A stretch of DNA of 64,000 bases, taken from assembly GCF_007988945.1 (NCBI RefSeq), contig NZ_BJVC01000004.1:1-64000 (forward strand), written 5' to 3'. Source of the DNA: Swaminathania salitolerans. GTDB taxonomy: Bacteria; Pseudomonadota; Alphaproteobacteria; Acetobacterales; Acetobacteraceae. Both the position numbers and the translations under genes were made by a program. This document shows positions 19,701 through 28,600 of this stretch, one piece after another; positions within the stretch are counted from its first letter, which is position 1, and the number at the start of each line of letters is the position of its first letter. Under the pieces are notes generated by a model. It was not told the DNA's origin. It saw only the letters and a program-made list of their open reading frames with translations, and ran no database searches.

Positions 19701-21172
19701 GCGCGCTCAGGCTCCATATCGTGAGGAGGAAAAGGATGAGAGGGCCGGGAGATGCCTCCCGCTTCGGAATTATCCTGCGCCTCGAGAGGGGCGTCCACCG
19801 GTCCGTTCTGGCCGGCAGCATCCCACATGCTTCTCGGATCGAAGCAATGCACCGCAAAGATCGTCACGATCACCACGATGGTGAAGAATACGACACCCGG
19901 ATCGGCCAGGACATTGGCGAGAAAATTAAAATGTACGATGGCCACGAGAATCGAGATCATGAACACATCGATCATCGACCAGCGTCCGATGATATCGATG
20001 ATCCGGTAAAGCTTCGTCAGGGGACGCAGGCCGCGCTTCTGCCCGAACCAGGTGCCGAGCACCATGACGGCAAGGGAGATGATCTTGAGCACAGGAACCG
20101 TGATCGATGCGAACAGCACGAGAAGGGCCAGAGGCACGAGCCCTGACTGCCAGAGCTCGATCACGCCATGGATGATGGTGCTGGTGTCCGGCTGACCCAT
20201 CTTCGTATAGGTCATGACCGGCAGGAGATTGGCCGGAATATAGCAGATGATGCCGGCCACCAGCAGAGCCGCCGCATTGGTCAGGCTCTTCGTCTTCCGG
20301 CGCCGGAGAATCTGATGGCAGCGCGGGCAATCTCCCATATCCGCCTCACGCGGAACGACGTGATCGAACGCCATCACGAGGCCGCAGGCATGACAGGACA
20401 GCATATGCGTCACGGACGGCATGGTCTCGTCCGTCGCCGTCACATGCTCGACCGGCAGTTTGCGTCCCTGGCCGTCCTCCATCTCCTCGCGGATATCCCG
20501 GTTATGCCAGACGCGTTCGACATCCAGCGTCGAATCGGTTGCCGCCATGGTGATCATGAGTGCCGCGATGAGAAACACGCCCGCCTGGAGATCGACGATC
20601 GCGAGATCGATCAGCTTGGTATAGGCGACGAAAACGCCGAGAATATAGACCTCGATCATGGACCATTCGCGCAGACGCTCGTACCAGGACATCAGACGGG
20701 GCGTCCAGTCGGGCATGTGCCGTTTGCTGGCACCGAACAGGATCGCTCCCATCAGCGCTATCACCACGCCCGGCATGACGAGTGTCGTCAGTCCGACGAT
20801 CAGCCCGATCTCGCCGAAGCCTTCCCGCGCGAGTTCGATCGGCCCGGTCAGGATGGTGACGGTATTGACGCGCCCGTGCACGTTGATCGTCAGGAGCTGG
20901 GTCAGAAGCAAGGCGAGATACAATGCCGCAGAAGCGATGCAGAACGCGGCCGGTGCTGCAATGGGCGCCGTACGTCGCCGACGCGCCAGCTGCGCATCGC
21001 ATCGCGTGCAATACGCCACATGCCCGGGCTTGAGCCGGGGCACCGTCTGGAAGAGACCGCAACAGGGACATTCCCTCAACCCCTCGACGATCTGGAGCGT
21101 CGGGGTCGATGGCGCAGGCGAGGCCATCGTGACGGCATTGCGCCACAGACGCTTGTGGAAGCGATCAGACAT
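19697..21172 (-). CDS. pqiA: PqiA-like membrane protein
   Basis: PqiA is the inner-membrane partner of PqiB in envelope lipid homeostasis. The 491 residues contain two homologous PqiA domains, each with a zinc-ribbon and four membrane spans. The first ribbon is ECPCCGLFQ...YCTRCDAQL (about 34-62) and the second SCHACGLVM...DCPRCHQIL (about 258-290). It is the first gene of pqiA-B-C. Its start is about 90 bp from tRNA-Thr, which is read in the opposite direction. Confidence 0.93.
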   Translation of the reverse strand: MSDRFHKRLWRNAVTMASPAPSTPTLQIVEGLRECPCCGLFQTVPRLKPGHVAYCTRCDAQLARRRRTAPIAAPAAFCIASAALYLALLLTQLLTINVHGRVNTVTILTGPIELAREGFGEIGLIVGLTTLVMPGVVIALMGAILFGASKRHMPDWTPRLMSWYERLREWSMIEVYILGVFVAYTKLIDLAIVDLQAGVFLIAALMITMAATDSTLDVERVWHNRDIREEMEDGQGRKLPVEHVTATDETMPSVTHMLSCHACGLVMAFDHVVPREADMGDCPRCHQILRRRKTKSLTNAAALLVAGIICYIPANLLPVMTYTKMGQPDTSTIIHGVIELWQSGLVPLALLVLFASITVPVLKIISLAVMVLGTWFGQKRGLRPLTKLYRIIDIIGRWSMIDVFMISILVAIVHFNFLANVLADPGVVFFTIVVIVTIFAVHCFDPRSMWDAAGQNGPVDAPLEAQDNSEAGGISRPSHPFPPHDMEPERA

Positions 21173-21221
21173 GGAGACCAGTGTAGCCGGAGAATCGGGG
21201 AAGAGATAGGTGTTTGACCTG

Positions 21222-21250
21222 TTGCAGTCTCGGCCAGTCTCGGCTATAGC
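21222..21250 (+). promoter_or_regulatory. Sigma70 promoter of tRNA-Thr
   Basis: TTGCAG (21222-21227), 17-bp spacer, TATAGC (21245-21250), placed 14 bp before the tRNA. The region 21225-21244 is an exact tandem duplication of CAGTCTCGGC. Confidence 0.65.
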
Positions 21251-21264
21251 ACCGCGCCAAGGAC

Positions 21265-21339
<75 letters not shown>

Positions 21340-21495
21340 TTCTCCCCACCCGAAGCGGTCACTTGCCGGAAAAGACGACGCCGCTGGAATATCGGCGTTC
21401 TCCGTCCGCGATGTACTCATGGCGGAGGAACGGCTGGCGGAGGAACGGCAGAACGGGTCCGTTTCCTACGCGGGATTGCCGGAAAGCGCCCCCTC

Positions 21496-22188
21496 TCACA
21501 ATCCGTTCACGGTGAAGTCGCGACTGCCGTTCCACTCGAGCTCCCATTTTGCGCCCGGTCGTACATTCTGGATTGCCGAAGGATCGAACGCCACGAGGCA
21601 CTGGCCGCCGGAATGGCGGACCGAAGGATAAATCAGTCCCCGCGCGCCCTCCCGTTGCAGGTCCAGGGCAAGCTTCTGACCGGCAGGATACCCCGTCCTT
21701 GCGTCCGGGGAGAGGCAGGGCGTATCGCGCTCATCGGTGATATCGGGAAACTCACCGATGAAATCGGCCAGAAGCTCGACATAACGGGTTTTGTCCCTGA
21801 AGACATTGATATGGGCGAGCTCCCTGGTCTTGTGGAAAGCGACCTCCTCGATGGCGGTCGGAAGGGTCCAGGCGCAATACCAGGCGCCGCGATCCTCCGC
21901 ATTGAACCGGCTTCCGCCTGCCCGCGTGTATGTGAATGCCGCGTTGATATGACTGACTCCATACACGCGCAGGTCGTTGGCCCGACGCTGCCACGCAAGC
22001 TCCCGGCGATCCAGATGCCGGTTGCGTCCTGCCTCGGCAATCAGCCTGCCGCTGGTCATGGCCTCGATTTCTGTCAGAAGATCTGCCTCCGCATCCGTAT
22101 CGACCAGCCCCCGGAGGATCGGCGGCTTGTGACAGGTGGCCGGTATCAGACGGATCAGACCGCGCTCGCAGATCGCGGTCGTCTTCAT
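21496..22188 (-). CDS. RES-domain toxin (NAD+ phosphorylase/ADP-ribosyl-type)
   Basis: RES-family toxins degrade NAD+ or modify targets and stop growth unless bound by a partner antitoxin. The three defining residues are visible: Arg in GGSRFNAEDRGAWYC (about 92), Glu in AIEEVAFHKT (about 115), and Ser in YPSVRHSGGQCLVAF (near 197). Length is 230. Its start overlaps the stop of the upstream antitoxin gene by 4 bp, giving antitoxin-first coupling as in other RES-Xre pairs. The pair lies just beyond the 3' end of tRNA-Thr. Confidence 0.88.
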   Translation of the reverse strand: MKTTAICERGLIRLIPATCHKPPILRGLVDTDAEADLLTEIEAMTSGRLIAEAGRNRHLDRRELAWQRRANDLRVYGVSHINAAFTYTRAGGSRFNAEDRGAWYCAWTLPTAIEEVAFHKTRELAHINVFRDKTRYVELLADFIGEFPDITDERDTPCLSPDARTGYPAGQKLALDLQREGARGLIYPSVRHSGGQCLVAFDPSAIQNVRPGAKWELEWNGSRDFTVNGL

Positions 22189-22577
22189 ACGCCGCCCCTC
22201 AGGGCATCGAGATGACCGCGCACGCTCAGGAAATGCGGCAGACCGTATTCGATGAGCGAATCGACCGGGGCGCTGCCACCGAATAGCGGCCCTCCGTTCG
22301 GAAGCCTGATCCAGGACAAGGCCAGCTCGTCATCGAAATACAGCCTCAGCGATTTATAGATGCCGATGAGCGCGCTCAGCCTGAGCATCTGGTCGCGCGT
22401 GAGCTCGCCTGTGAAACCGGGTTTGCGTGCACGCTTCCACGTACTCTCGGACATGTCGCATAACTGCGCCGCCTTCGAAACGGGCATAGCCCACTCGGTC
22501 ATGATGCGATTGACCGCCTTGAGGGCAACGCTGGTCAGGTCCCCGGCAGGGGCGGGAAGGGACAGGGCCGTCTGCAT
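22185..22577 (-). CDS. MbcA/ParS/Xre-type antitoxin (DUF2384)
   Basis: This is the partner of the RES toxin. The start is the ATG of MQTALSLPAPAGDL, because AAGGAG lies 5-6 bases before it; the longer frame would be translated through the operator palindrome. The 130-residue protein has an N-terminal helical Xre-like part (SKAAQLCDMSESTWKRARK) and a C-terminal toxin-binding part, SLIEYGLPHFLSVRGHLDAL, as in the MbcA/ParS family, where the C-terminal tail plugs the toxin active site. It probably represses its own operon by the upstream palindrome. Confidence 0.85.
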   Translation of the reverse strand: MQTALSLPAPAGDLTSVALKAVNRIMTEWAMPVSKAAQLCDMSESTWKRARKPGFTGELTRDQMLRLSALIGIYKSLRLYFDDELALSWIRLPNGGPLFGGSAPVDSLIEYGLPHFLSVRGHLDALRGGV

Positions 22578-22605
22578 GAGAGCTCCTTGTGTCATCGGCC
22601 TATAC

Positions 22606-22647
22606 TTCGGATCATATGGACCGGTTGACAAGTCCATATGATCCGAA
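22606..22647. promoter_or_regulatory. 16-bp perfect inverted repeat, toxin-antitoxin operator
   Basis: TTCGGATCATATGGAC (22606-22621) and GTCCATATGATCCGAA (22632-22647) are exact inverted copies separated by 10 bp. The repeat lies 29 bp before the antitoxin start. Each arm contains CATATG. A -10-like TATGAT lies inside an arm on the leftward strand, so binding would block the promoter. Confidence 0.75.
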
Positions 22648-23042
22648 ATGCCGAAACGTTGTCGTTGTGCAGGGTTCGGGATGCAAAGTCTGTATCGCGT
22701 CGTCAGCGGATATCGGAACCGCCGCCGGTCGGAACGACCGCGCGCAGTGCCGGAGACAGCGCCAGGGACAGCGCCAATCATGAGCACCGGGAAAACCGAT
22801 ATCAGGGAAAAAAACGAGGACGCATCACTCTGATATATCTTCTAGCATGAAACGCCGTTTCTGGCACGTTCGGCCATGCTCCGGGATCCGGGGGCGGCAT
22901 CGCAGACGCTGCGGTTGCGCCCCCGCTTCGGGATATGCGAGGTATGACCCTGCCTGCCGGATCCGTCGGGAAAGGAACGGCCAGTCCCTGTGCCCGCCTC
23001 GAGCTGCCTGCGATCGCCCTCTGTGCCGACGAGGCACGTCTC
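22648..23042. other. Gene-free region upstream of the toxin-antitoxin pair
   Basis: About 395 bp hold no gene I can support. The rightward acetyltransferase frame is open from 22935, but the upstream 36 codons do not look like the family. The segment should contain the acetyltransferase promoter. Confidence 0.4.
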
Positions 23043-23681
23043 ATGACGAACGAGACGGGACGCACGAAACAGGAAGAGACGCCCGTGACCTTCGGTACGA
23101 ATGCTTTCACCCTGCTCACCCGCTACGCACTCTCCTACCAGATCGACGAATACGGATGGCGGATCGGTGCGCATAGCTACGGGACGCCACGCGTTCTGGA
23201 ATCGGGAGAGGCCGGGCTGGAAATCGGCGATTACTGCTCGATCGGCCCCGAGGTCACGCTCATTCTCGGCAATCACGCCACCGATCTCATCACGACCTAT
23301 CCTTTCCGCACCCTCTCCCGGTTCTGGCCTTCGGCCGCCTCGGGCGCGCCCGACCATGCGAGCCGGGGCGCACTGGTCATCGGAAACGATGTCTGGATCG
23401 GCGCAGGCGCGACGATCATGCCCGGCGTCACGATCGGTGACGGAGCCATCATCGGCGCGGCAGCGGTCGTCACGCGTCCGGTGCCGCCTTATGCCGTCAT
23501 GGGGGGCAATCCGGCCCGGATCATACGCTATCGTTTTCCGGAACCCGTCATAGCGCGGCTTCTTGCCCTGGCCTGGTGGAACTGGCCCGAAGCGCTTCTC
23601 GAATCGCGCCTTCCCGATTTGCTGAGCGGCGACGTCGAGGCATTCCTGTCCCGCTACGAGGAGGCTCCTCCCGGCACCTGA
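23043..23681 (+). CDS. CatB-like hexapeptide O-acetyltransferase
   Basis: Left-handed beta-helix acetyltransferases of the xenobiotic/CatB class move acetyl from acetyl-CoA to hydroxyls of antibiotics, sugars or other small molecules. The catalytic His region GNHATDLITTYPF is present. Hexapeptide turns run through LVIGNDVWIGAGATIMPGV and TIGDGAIIGAAAVV, ending with the family motif GGNPARIIRYRF. The start is placed at MTNETGRTKQEE behind a GAGG site (212 residues). Substrate is unknown; homologues include chloramphenicol and virginiamycin acetyltransferases, but most chromosomal members act on sugars. It is unrelated to its neighbours. Confidence 0.85.
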   Translation: MTNETGRTKQEETPVTFGTNAFTLLTRYALSYQIDEYGWRIGAHSYGTPRVLESGEAGLEIGDYCSIGPEVTLILGNHATDLITTYPFRTLSRFWPSAASGAPDHASRGALVIGNDVWIGAGATIMPGVTIGDGAIIGAAAVVTRPVPPYAVMGGNPARIIRYRFPEPVIARLLALAWWNWPEALLESRLPDLLSGDVEAFLSRYEEAPPGT

Positions 23682-23771
23682 CCGGGCTTTCCTCTCCCCC
23701 GTATCGGCCCCGTGCCGACCGGTCCGGCGTCATCCGGGCTTACCTCCGGGCAGCGCTCACCCGAACTCGGC

Positions 23772-25199
23772 TCAGCGCGGCAGGCGACGCCACAGCACGC
23801 CCCCCGCGAGGCAGTAGAGCGCGAGAAACGACAGGGGGATCCAGTCTCCCCCGAGACACTGGGTGACCAGATCGGTCAGAACCGTGCCGAGATTCACGAG
23901 ACAGGCCAGAATCGAGAGCACGGGAACCAGTCCGATCCAGTATTGGCCGAGAACGATCCCCGGGAAGGGAACACGGAAACGCGATGGCGGGCGTGTCGTC
24001 TCACGACGCAGTCGCATGACAGCCACCGCTATGAACAGAAAGCCGATCATCGTCCCGATACTCACCAGATCGGCCAGCAGCGTTATGGGCAGGAACGCGG
24101 CTGTCAGAGCCGTCAGCGCAGCGATCGTCACGATGGCCGGGACCGGCGCGCCGCTTCCGGGATCGACCTGCGCGAATCGTGCGGCGATCAACCGGTCCCG
24201 TGCGAGAATATGGCAAAGACGCGATTGCCCGTAGAGGCTGACGAACAGCACCGAGGTCAGCCCGATGACAGAGCCGAATTGCAGTACGAGACCGAGAAAG
24301 GGCATTCCGAGCGCCTGCACCGCGAGAGCGACCGGGCTTGCCACGCCGAGCTGACGGAACGGCACGAGGCCCGTCATGACCAGAGACACGGCGACATAGA
24401 GAACGGCGCTGGTGGCCAGGGCGCCGATGAGGCCGAGCGGGACATCCCGCCCGGGATTGCGTGCCTCGGATGCGGCGATGGAGATGGAATCGAAGCCAAG
24501 ATAGGCAAAGGACACCACAGCGACTGCACGGAGCAGACCAAGCCAGCCGAAGGAAAACCCACCCTCGGAAGGCGGTAGAAACGGATGCCAGAGTGTCGGA
24601 TCGACATGGCCGCAGCCGACGAGAACGAAAACGAGAAGAACGGCAAGCTTCAGCAGGACGAGACAGCCATTGGTCCAGCTGGCCTGACGGATCCCCCGCG
24701 TCAGTACGATCCCGAGAGAGACAACGAGCAGAAACGCGACGAGATTGACCTGGGGAACGAGATGGAATGCGCCACCCTGCCACTGGATCGTCGCGTTGAT
24801 GAGACGCGCGGGCAATACGAGGCCGCATGACGCAAGAAAGCCGGAGAGATACCCGGTCAACCCGACCGATACGGCCGACCCGGCCAGGGAATATTCCAGA
24901 ACGAGCATCCAGGCGACCCACCACCCGGCCCCGATCCCGAGAATGGCACGCGCATAACCGTAAGCGCCTCCCATCGCATCGGGCAGGGCGGAAGCGAGTT
25001 CGGCGTAGCACAGCCCGGTGAAGCCGCAGCTGATCGCAGCAAGAACGAAGGAGAGAGAGACAGCCGGTCCTGCGAAATGTGCCGCAGCGATTCCGGGCAG
25101 AACATAGATACCCGCGCCGACGACGCTTCCGATCCCCATGAGCAGCAGGCTGACCGGGCCGAGCTGACGGTGCAGGTCGCGGGACTCACCATTCGCCAT
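23772..25199 (-). CDS. APC-superfamily amino acid permease
   Basis: This is a 475-residue inner-membrane transporter with about 12 spans. The start is the ATG of MANGESRDLHRQLG; the frame extends 67 codons further without family similarity. The first span carries the substrate-site motif GIGSVVGAGIYVLPG, typical of APC transporters, and TM6 carries VVSFAYLGFDSISIAASEARNPGRDVPL, where the F-x-G-F-D pattern marks the cationic amino-acid/YjeH-like branch. Substrate is not determined by eye. It is a single gene, convergent with the acetyltransferase. Confidence 0.9.
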   Translation of the reverse strand: MANGESRDLHRQLGPVSLLLMGIGSVVGAGIYVLPGIAAAHFAGPAVSLSFVLAAISCGFTGLCYAELASALPDAMGGAYGYARAILGIGAGWWVAWMLVLEYSLAGSAVSVGLTGYLSGFLASCGLVLPARLINATIQWQGGAFHLVPQVNLVAFLLVVSLGIVLTRGIRQASWTNGCLVLLKLAVLLVFVLVGCGHVDPTLWHPFLPPSEGGFSFGWLGLLRAVAVVSFAYLGFDSISIAASEARNPGRDVPLGLIGALATSAVLYVAVSLVMTGLVPFRQLGVASPVALAVQALGMPFLGLVLQFGSVIGLTSVLFVSLYGQSRLCHILARDRLIAARFAQVDPGSGAPVPAIVTIAALTALTAAFLPITLLADLVSIGTMIGFLFIAVAVMRLRRETTRPPSRFRVPFPGIVLGQYWIGLVPVLSILACLVNLGTVLTDLVTQCLGGDWIPLSFLALYCLAGGVLWRRLPR

Positions 25200-25410
25200 C
25201 GTAAAGCGCACCTCTCTGAAAAACGACCGACGCGTGCCGCAAGAGCCTCTCGCCCTCCAGACGGAGAGACAAGGTAAGGATCTGATGCGACTCGGCAACG
25301 ACGACCTCGCCGTCGGGGCAAGAGACCGCGTGTGCATTGCCTGCCACACTATCGTCTTTTGTTTTTTCGGATGATTTTCGGAAAACGCCGCTCCAGACAT
25401 CCTGTGTGTC

Positions 25411-25485
25411 TGGAGCGGGCGATGGGATTCGAACCCACGACCCCAACCTTGGCAAGGTTGTGCTCTACCCCTGAGCTACGCCCGC
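25411..25485 (-). tRNA. tRNA-Gly(GCC)
   Basis: On the minus strand: acceptor GCGGGCG/CGCCCGC, D-arm AGCTCAGGGGTAGAGC, anticodon stem CAACC/GGTTG with loop TTGCCAA (anticodon GCC), T-arm GGGTTCGAATCCC, encoded CCA at 25411-25413. Confidence 0.97.
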
Positions 25486-25500
25486 GTTCCGTTGGACGGG

Positions 25501-25529
25501 TGAATACTGCCTGAGGCGCTGCGGTGCAA
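25501..25529 (-). promoter_or_regulatory. Sigma70 promoter of tRNA-Gly(GCC)
   Basis: Read leftwards: TTGCAC, 17-bp spacer, TATTCA, ending 15 bp before the tRNA. This is the same architecture as at tRNA-Thr. Confidence 0.65.
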
Positions 25530-25690
25530 GGGGGTTTTTTGAAAAAAATCCATTTCTTTTCATATTCCTTGCCGCCCGGATGCGCGGGCTTGCGCGCGCA
25601 CCGCTTCGGAACGATCTTGTGGGCATGATCGAAGACGGCAGCGCTTCGTCACGTCGCTGCCTCGGGACACCGCCTCAGGACAGGGAAACC

Positions 25691-26734
25691 ATGGAATACA
25701 TCATCGGCCAGAACCGCCCCGCGCAGAATCAGACCGCCCCCCGGGGATCGGGCGCCGCTCCGATCGTGAACGGGGCGGAACCCCACGGTCTGCAAAATAC
25801 CGGTCCGGGGAATGCCGGTCTAGGGAATGCCGGTCCACGGGAAGGCGCCCTCATCGTGGATGCCGACCAGAGAAGCTTCATGCCGGAAGTTCTCGAGGCG
25901 AGTCGCCAGATCCCTGTGCTCGTCGATTTCTGGGCTCCATGGTGCGGCCCCTGCAAGCAGCTCACTCCGGTGCTCGAGCGTGTCGTGACTGCGGCAGGCG
26001 GTCGGGTGAAGCTCGTCAAGGTCGATATCGAAGCCAACGCCGCCCTCGCGGCCCAGCTCGCCCAGATCGGCCTGCCGATCCAGTCCATCCCGCTCGTGGC
26101 CGCGTTCTACAAGGGCCAGATCGTCGATATCATGCAGGGCGCGCAACCCGAGAGCGGAGTGCGTCGCTTCGTCGAGCAGATCGTCAAATCTACGGGCGCC
26201 TCGCTCCCGAGCGCGGATATCCTTGCCGCGGCTCATGCAGCATTTCAGGACGGACAGACGGAAGAGGCAGCGGGTCTTTATGCGTCTCTCCTTGAGATCG
26301 AGCCGGAAAATGCCGAGGGCTGGGGAGGAATGATCCGCGCCCTGACTGCCCTCGGTGATACGGAAGGTGCCGAGGAAGCCCTGAGTCAGGTGCCGCCGAA
26401 ACTCGCCGGGCATCCGGCCATTTCGGGCGCCCGCGCCGCACTCGCCCTGCAGGGGGAAAGTGCTGCCGCAGCTGCCGCTCTGGACGGATTGCGTGCTGAG
26501 GCCGCCTCTGCCCCCGACGATCTCTCAGTTCGCCTGCGTCTCGCAGGGGCGCTCAACGGGGCAGGCCACAGGGAAGAGGCTGCGGAAACGCTGCTATCCA
26601 TCATCAGGGCCGAGCGCGACTGGAACGAGGGCGCCGCCCGCGCGGAGTTGCTGCGGTTCTTCGAGGCCTGGGGACATACGGATCCCGTGACCCTTGCAGC
26701 CAGACGCAAGCTCTCCGCCCTTCTCTTCTCCTGA
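25691..26734 (+). CDS. Thioredoxin-TPR protein (CnoX/YbbN-like co-chaperone)
   Basis: CnoX-type proteins hold unfolded proteins, protect cysteines during oxidative stress and hand clients to GroEL or DnaK. The start is the ATG of [12 protein letters not shown] behind AGGGAA (347 residues). Residues ~15-50 are a low-complexity linker with [10 protein letters not shown] repeats. The thioredoxin domain follows with an intact WCGPC (84-88). The C-terminal ~200 residues are tetratricopeptide-like helices ([35 protein letters not shown]). E. coli YbbN lacks an active CxxC, whereas alphaproteobacterial relatives keep it, so reductase activity is likely here. Trm112-like follows 52 bp downstream and may be co-transcribed. 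Confidence 0.88.
   Translation: MEYIIGQNRPAQNQTAPRGSGAAPIVNGAEPHGLQNTGPGNAGLGNAGPREGALIVDADQRSFMPEVLEASRQIPVLVDFWAPWCGPCKQLTPVLERVVTAAGGRVKLVKVDIEANAALAAQLAQIGLPIQSIPLVAAFYKGQIVDIMQGAQPESGVRRFVEQIVKSTGASLPSADILAAAHAAFQDGQTEEAAGLYASLLEIEPENAEGWGGMIRALTALGDTEGAEEALSQVPPKLAGHPAISGARAALALQGESAAAAAALDGLRAEAASAPDDLSVRLRLAGALNGAGHREEAAETLLSIIRAERDWNEGAARAELLRFFEAWGHTDPVTLAARRKLSALLFS
25801..25840. repeat. 15-bp tandem repeat inside the thioredoxin-TPR gene
   Basis: Units CGGTCCGGGGAATGC and CGGTCTAGGGAATGC, plus a 10-bp partial unit, encode the [12 protein letters not shown] linker. The unit is a multiple of three, so copy-number change would keep the frame. Confidence 0.7.
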
Positions 26735-26786
26735 TCCGGTCGTACCGGATCCCCTTGTTTCTGCACGCGAGATCGAGAACGACATA

Positions 26787-26966
26787 ATGGCCCAGGACAT
26801 CGACCCCCGTCTGCTTTCCATGCTTGTCTGCCCGGTAACCAAGGAGGCCCTGATCTACGATCGGGACGCCCAGGAGCTGATCAGCAAATCGGCGCGCCTC
26901 GCTTTTCCCGTTCGGGACGGCATCCCCATCATGCTCCCAGAAGAAGCACGAACCCTCACCGATTGA
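26787..26966 (+). CDS. Trm112-like small protein (UPF0434 family)
   Basis: At 59 residues, with [17 protein letters not shown], then [20 protein letters not shown], it matches the YcaR/UPF0434 family, related to the Trm112 zinc-ribbon activator of methyltransferases. Only one Cys (in CPVTKEAL) remains, as is common in bacterial members. The start is the ATG of MAQDIDPRL; the frame reads further upstream inside the preceding gene. It probably shares a transcript with the thioredoxin-TPR gene. Function in bacteria is not established. Confidence 0.9.
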   Translation: MAQDIDPRLLSMLVCPVTKEALIYDRDAQELISKSARLAFPVRDGIPIMLPEEARTLTD

Positions 26967-26983
26967 GTATCGGCGCCCCGGCG

Positions 26984-27289
26984 TTATCGCGATCCGGGCG
27001 CGCCGTATGAGACTTCTGCATCCGGCACGGCATATTCGGGCTTGACCTCGCGTGTGACCGTCTCTGTGGCGAGACCGGGCAGGGTCGGCGGTCCGAACTG
27101 CCCGTCAGCGCCGGGCATGGCCGGAGGCAGGAACGCATAGGCGCGCGCCCCGCGATCCCGCCCGGGAGGACGACCCGGAGGATGACCGGGCGGCCCGTCG
27201 ACGGCGAGATCCGCTTTGGGGGGGCCGAAAGCCTCTGCGGAGCAGGCGGTCAGAACCGTCAGGGCGACAAGGATCAGGCTTCGGCGCAT
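26984..27289 (-). CDS. Small Pro-rich lipoprotein, unknown function
   Basis: The 101-residue product starts MRRSLILVALTVLTAC, a signal peptide with a lipobox (LTAC, Cys16). A Gly/Pro/Arg-rich stretch follows (GPPGHPPGRPPGRDRG) and then an acidic C-terminus. I recognise no family. It converges on the Trm112-like gene with 17 bp between stops and is divergent from the phosphatase gene. Confidence 0.65.
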   Translation of the reverse strand: MRRSLILVALTVLTACSAEAFGPPKADLAVDGPPGHPPGRPPGRDRGARAYAFLPPAMPGADGQFGPPTLPGLATETVTREVKPEYAVPDAEVSYGAPGSR

Positions 27290-27381
27290 GAGTCTTTCTT
27301 AACAACCCCCTTTCCCGGCGGCAATTGACGGATGCAAGCGTGTGCGGCAGGCAGCTCCGGTCGTCTCAAGGAGCATCAGCC

Positions 27382-28044
27382 GTGTTCGAAGGTCCTCTCG
27401 TTTCTCCCCGTGACCGCCGGAAGGCATGGATCGACAGCCTGTTCGTCGATCATGCGATTTTCCGTCTTCCCTGGACCAATCTCGCTCCGGTGGTGCCCGG
27501 GAAAGTCTGGCGGTGCAACCATCCGACCCCGGCGCGTCTGGCACGGCTCAAACGTCGTCTGGGCCTCAGAACGCTCGTCAATCTGCGCGGCCATCGTCGT
27601 TGCGGGTCGGATGCACTCTCCCGCAACGCCGCGGAAAAACTGGGGCTCGCCCATGTGGATATGGCATTCGAGAGCCGCGGCGCCCCGCATCGGGACCGGA
27701 TCCTGCGTTTTTTCTCCCTGTATCGCCAGATCGAAACGCCGATGCTGATGCATTGCAAATCGGGCGCGGATCGTGCCGGGCTCGCCTCAGGCCTCGTTCT
27801 CATGTTCGAAGGCGGACGCGCCGAAGACGCGCTGCGGCAGCTGCACTGGCGGTTCGGCCATTTCAACCGCTCGCGAACGGGCATACTCGACGCGTTCTTC
27901 CTGCGTTACCAGACCGATGCGGAGGACAGAATGGGTTTTCTCGACTGGGTCGAGAACGAATATGACGAATCCCGCCTCAAGGCCGATTTCGTCGCGGGCA
28001 AGCTCTCTTCCTTCATGACGGATCGCGTGCTGCGCAGGGAGTGA
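27382..28044 (+). CDS. Dual-specificity/tyrosine phosphatase-like protein
   Basis: The product is a protein-tyrosine-phosphatase-fold enzyme of 220 residues. The start is taken as GTG because AAGGAG lies eight bases before it; an earlier ATG at 27325 has no such site. The P-loop is HCKSGADRAGL (C-x5-R), with a possible general-acid Asp in LAHVDMAFESRG. VNLRGHRR is the substrate-entry strand seen in DSP-like proteins of Acetobacteraceae and rhizobia, several of which act in exopolysaccharide control or phosphoinositide-like hydrolysis. The actual substrate is unknown. It is monocistronic and converges on the XRE regulator. Confidence 0.82.
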   Translation: MFEGPLVSPRDRRKAWIDSLFVDHAIFRLPWTNLAPVVPGKVWRCNHPTPARLARLKRRLGLRTLVNLRGHRRCGSDALSRNAAEKLGLAHVDMAFESRGAPHRDRILRFFSLYRQIETPMLMHCKSGADRAGLASGLVLMFEGGRAEDALRQLHWRFGHFNRSRTGILDAFFLRYQTDAEDRMGFLDWVENEYDESRLKADFVAGKLSSFMTDRVLRRE

Positions 28045-28086
28045 CGCTCTCCTGTCGCCCCGGGCCGTTACCGGAGAGGCGCCGCG

Positions 28087-28554
28087 TTACGCAGCCCCCG
28101 AGAGTGTCCGGACGAGATCGAGGATCTGGCGCTTGATACGGGGATCCTCGATGCTCCGGTAAGCGCGCAGAAGCTCGAGCGTGTCGTCATCGAGCTGCGC
28201 CTCGGGATCGTAAAGATCGTGCTTGCTGCCCGATGGCTTGAGCAGGCCGAAACTCGGGACGATCTCTGCGAAACCCGTCGGCTGCCCGCCGACGCGCGCA
28301 CCCGCACGCCCGGCGATATCGTCGAAAAAGAAACCGATCGGAACATCGAGAACCCGGGACAGCTCGTAGAGGCGGCTTGCACCGACCTTGTTCGTGCCGC
28401 GCTCGTATTTCTGCACCTGCTGAAACGTCAGCCCGAGCGCTGCGCCCAGCTTCTCCTGGGACATGCCGAGAAGAGTCCGGCGCAACCTGATTCTCGCCCC
28501 GACATGGGCGTCGATCGGGCCTGCCGCCGAGGCGCTTTTCGCAACGCTGTTCAT
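28087..28554 (-). CDS. XRE-family transcriptional regulator
   Basis: The 155-residue protein has one helix-turn-helix: VGARIRLRRTLLGMSQEKLG, ALGLTFQQVQKYERGTNKV, residues ~18-72. The helical C-terminus ends RIKRQILDLVRTL. This size and the QKYERG motif are shared by many alphaproteobacterial XRE regulators (PraR/SinR-like in rhizobia). It lies 46 bp downstream of lnt on the same strand. Targets are unknown. Confidence 0.88.
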   Translation of the reverse strand: MNSVAKSASAAGPIDAHVGARIRLRRTLLGMSQEKLGAALGLTFQQVQKYERGTNKVGASRLYELSRVLDVPIGFFFDDIAGRAGARVGGQPTGFAEIVPSFGLLKPSGSKHDLYDPEAQLDDDTLELLRAYRSIEDPRIKRQILDLVRTLSGAA

Positions 28555-28600
28555 TTATGTGGACTCGCAAAGGTTTATTTCGAGAATCGAAAGCAGAAAA

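Noticed and set aside
22578-22787. Longer start for the antitoxin
   Set aside because: The extra 70 codons translate the operator palindrome and lack family similarity; AAGGAG precedes the chosen ATG.
22935-23042. Earlier start of the CatB-like acetyltransferase
   Set aside because: The extra 36 residues are not similar to the family and the chosen ATG has a GAGG site.
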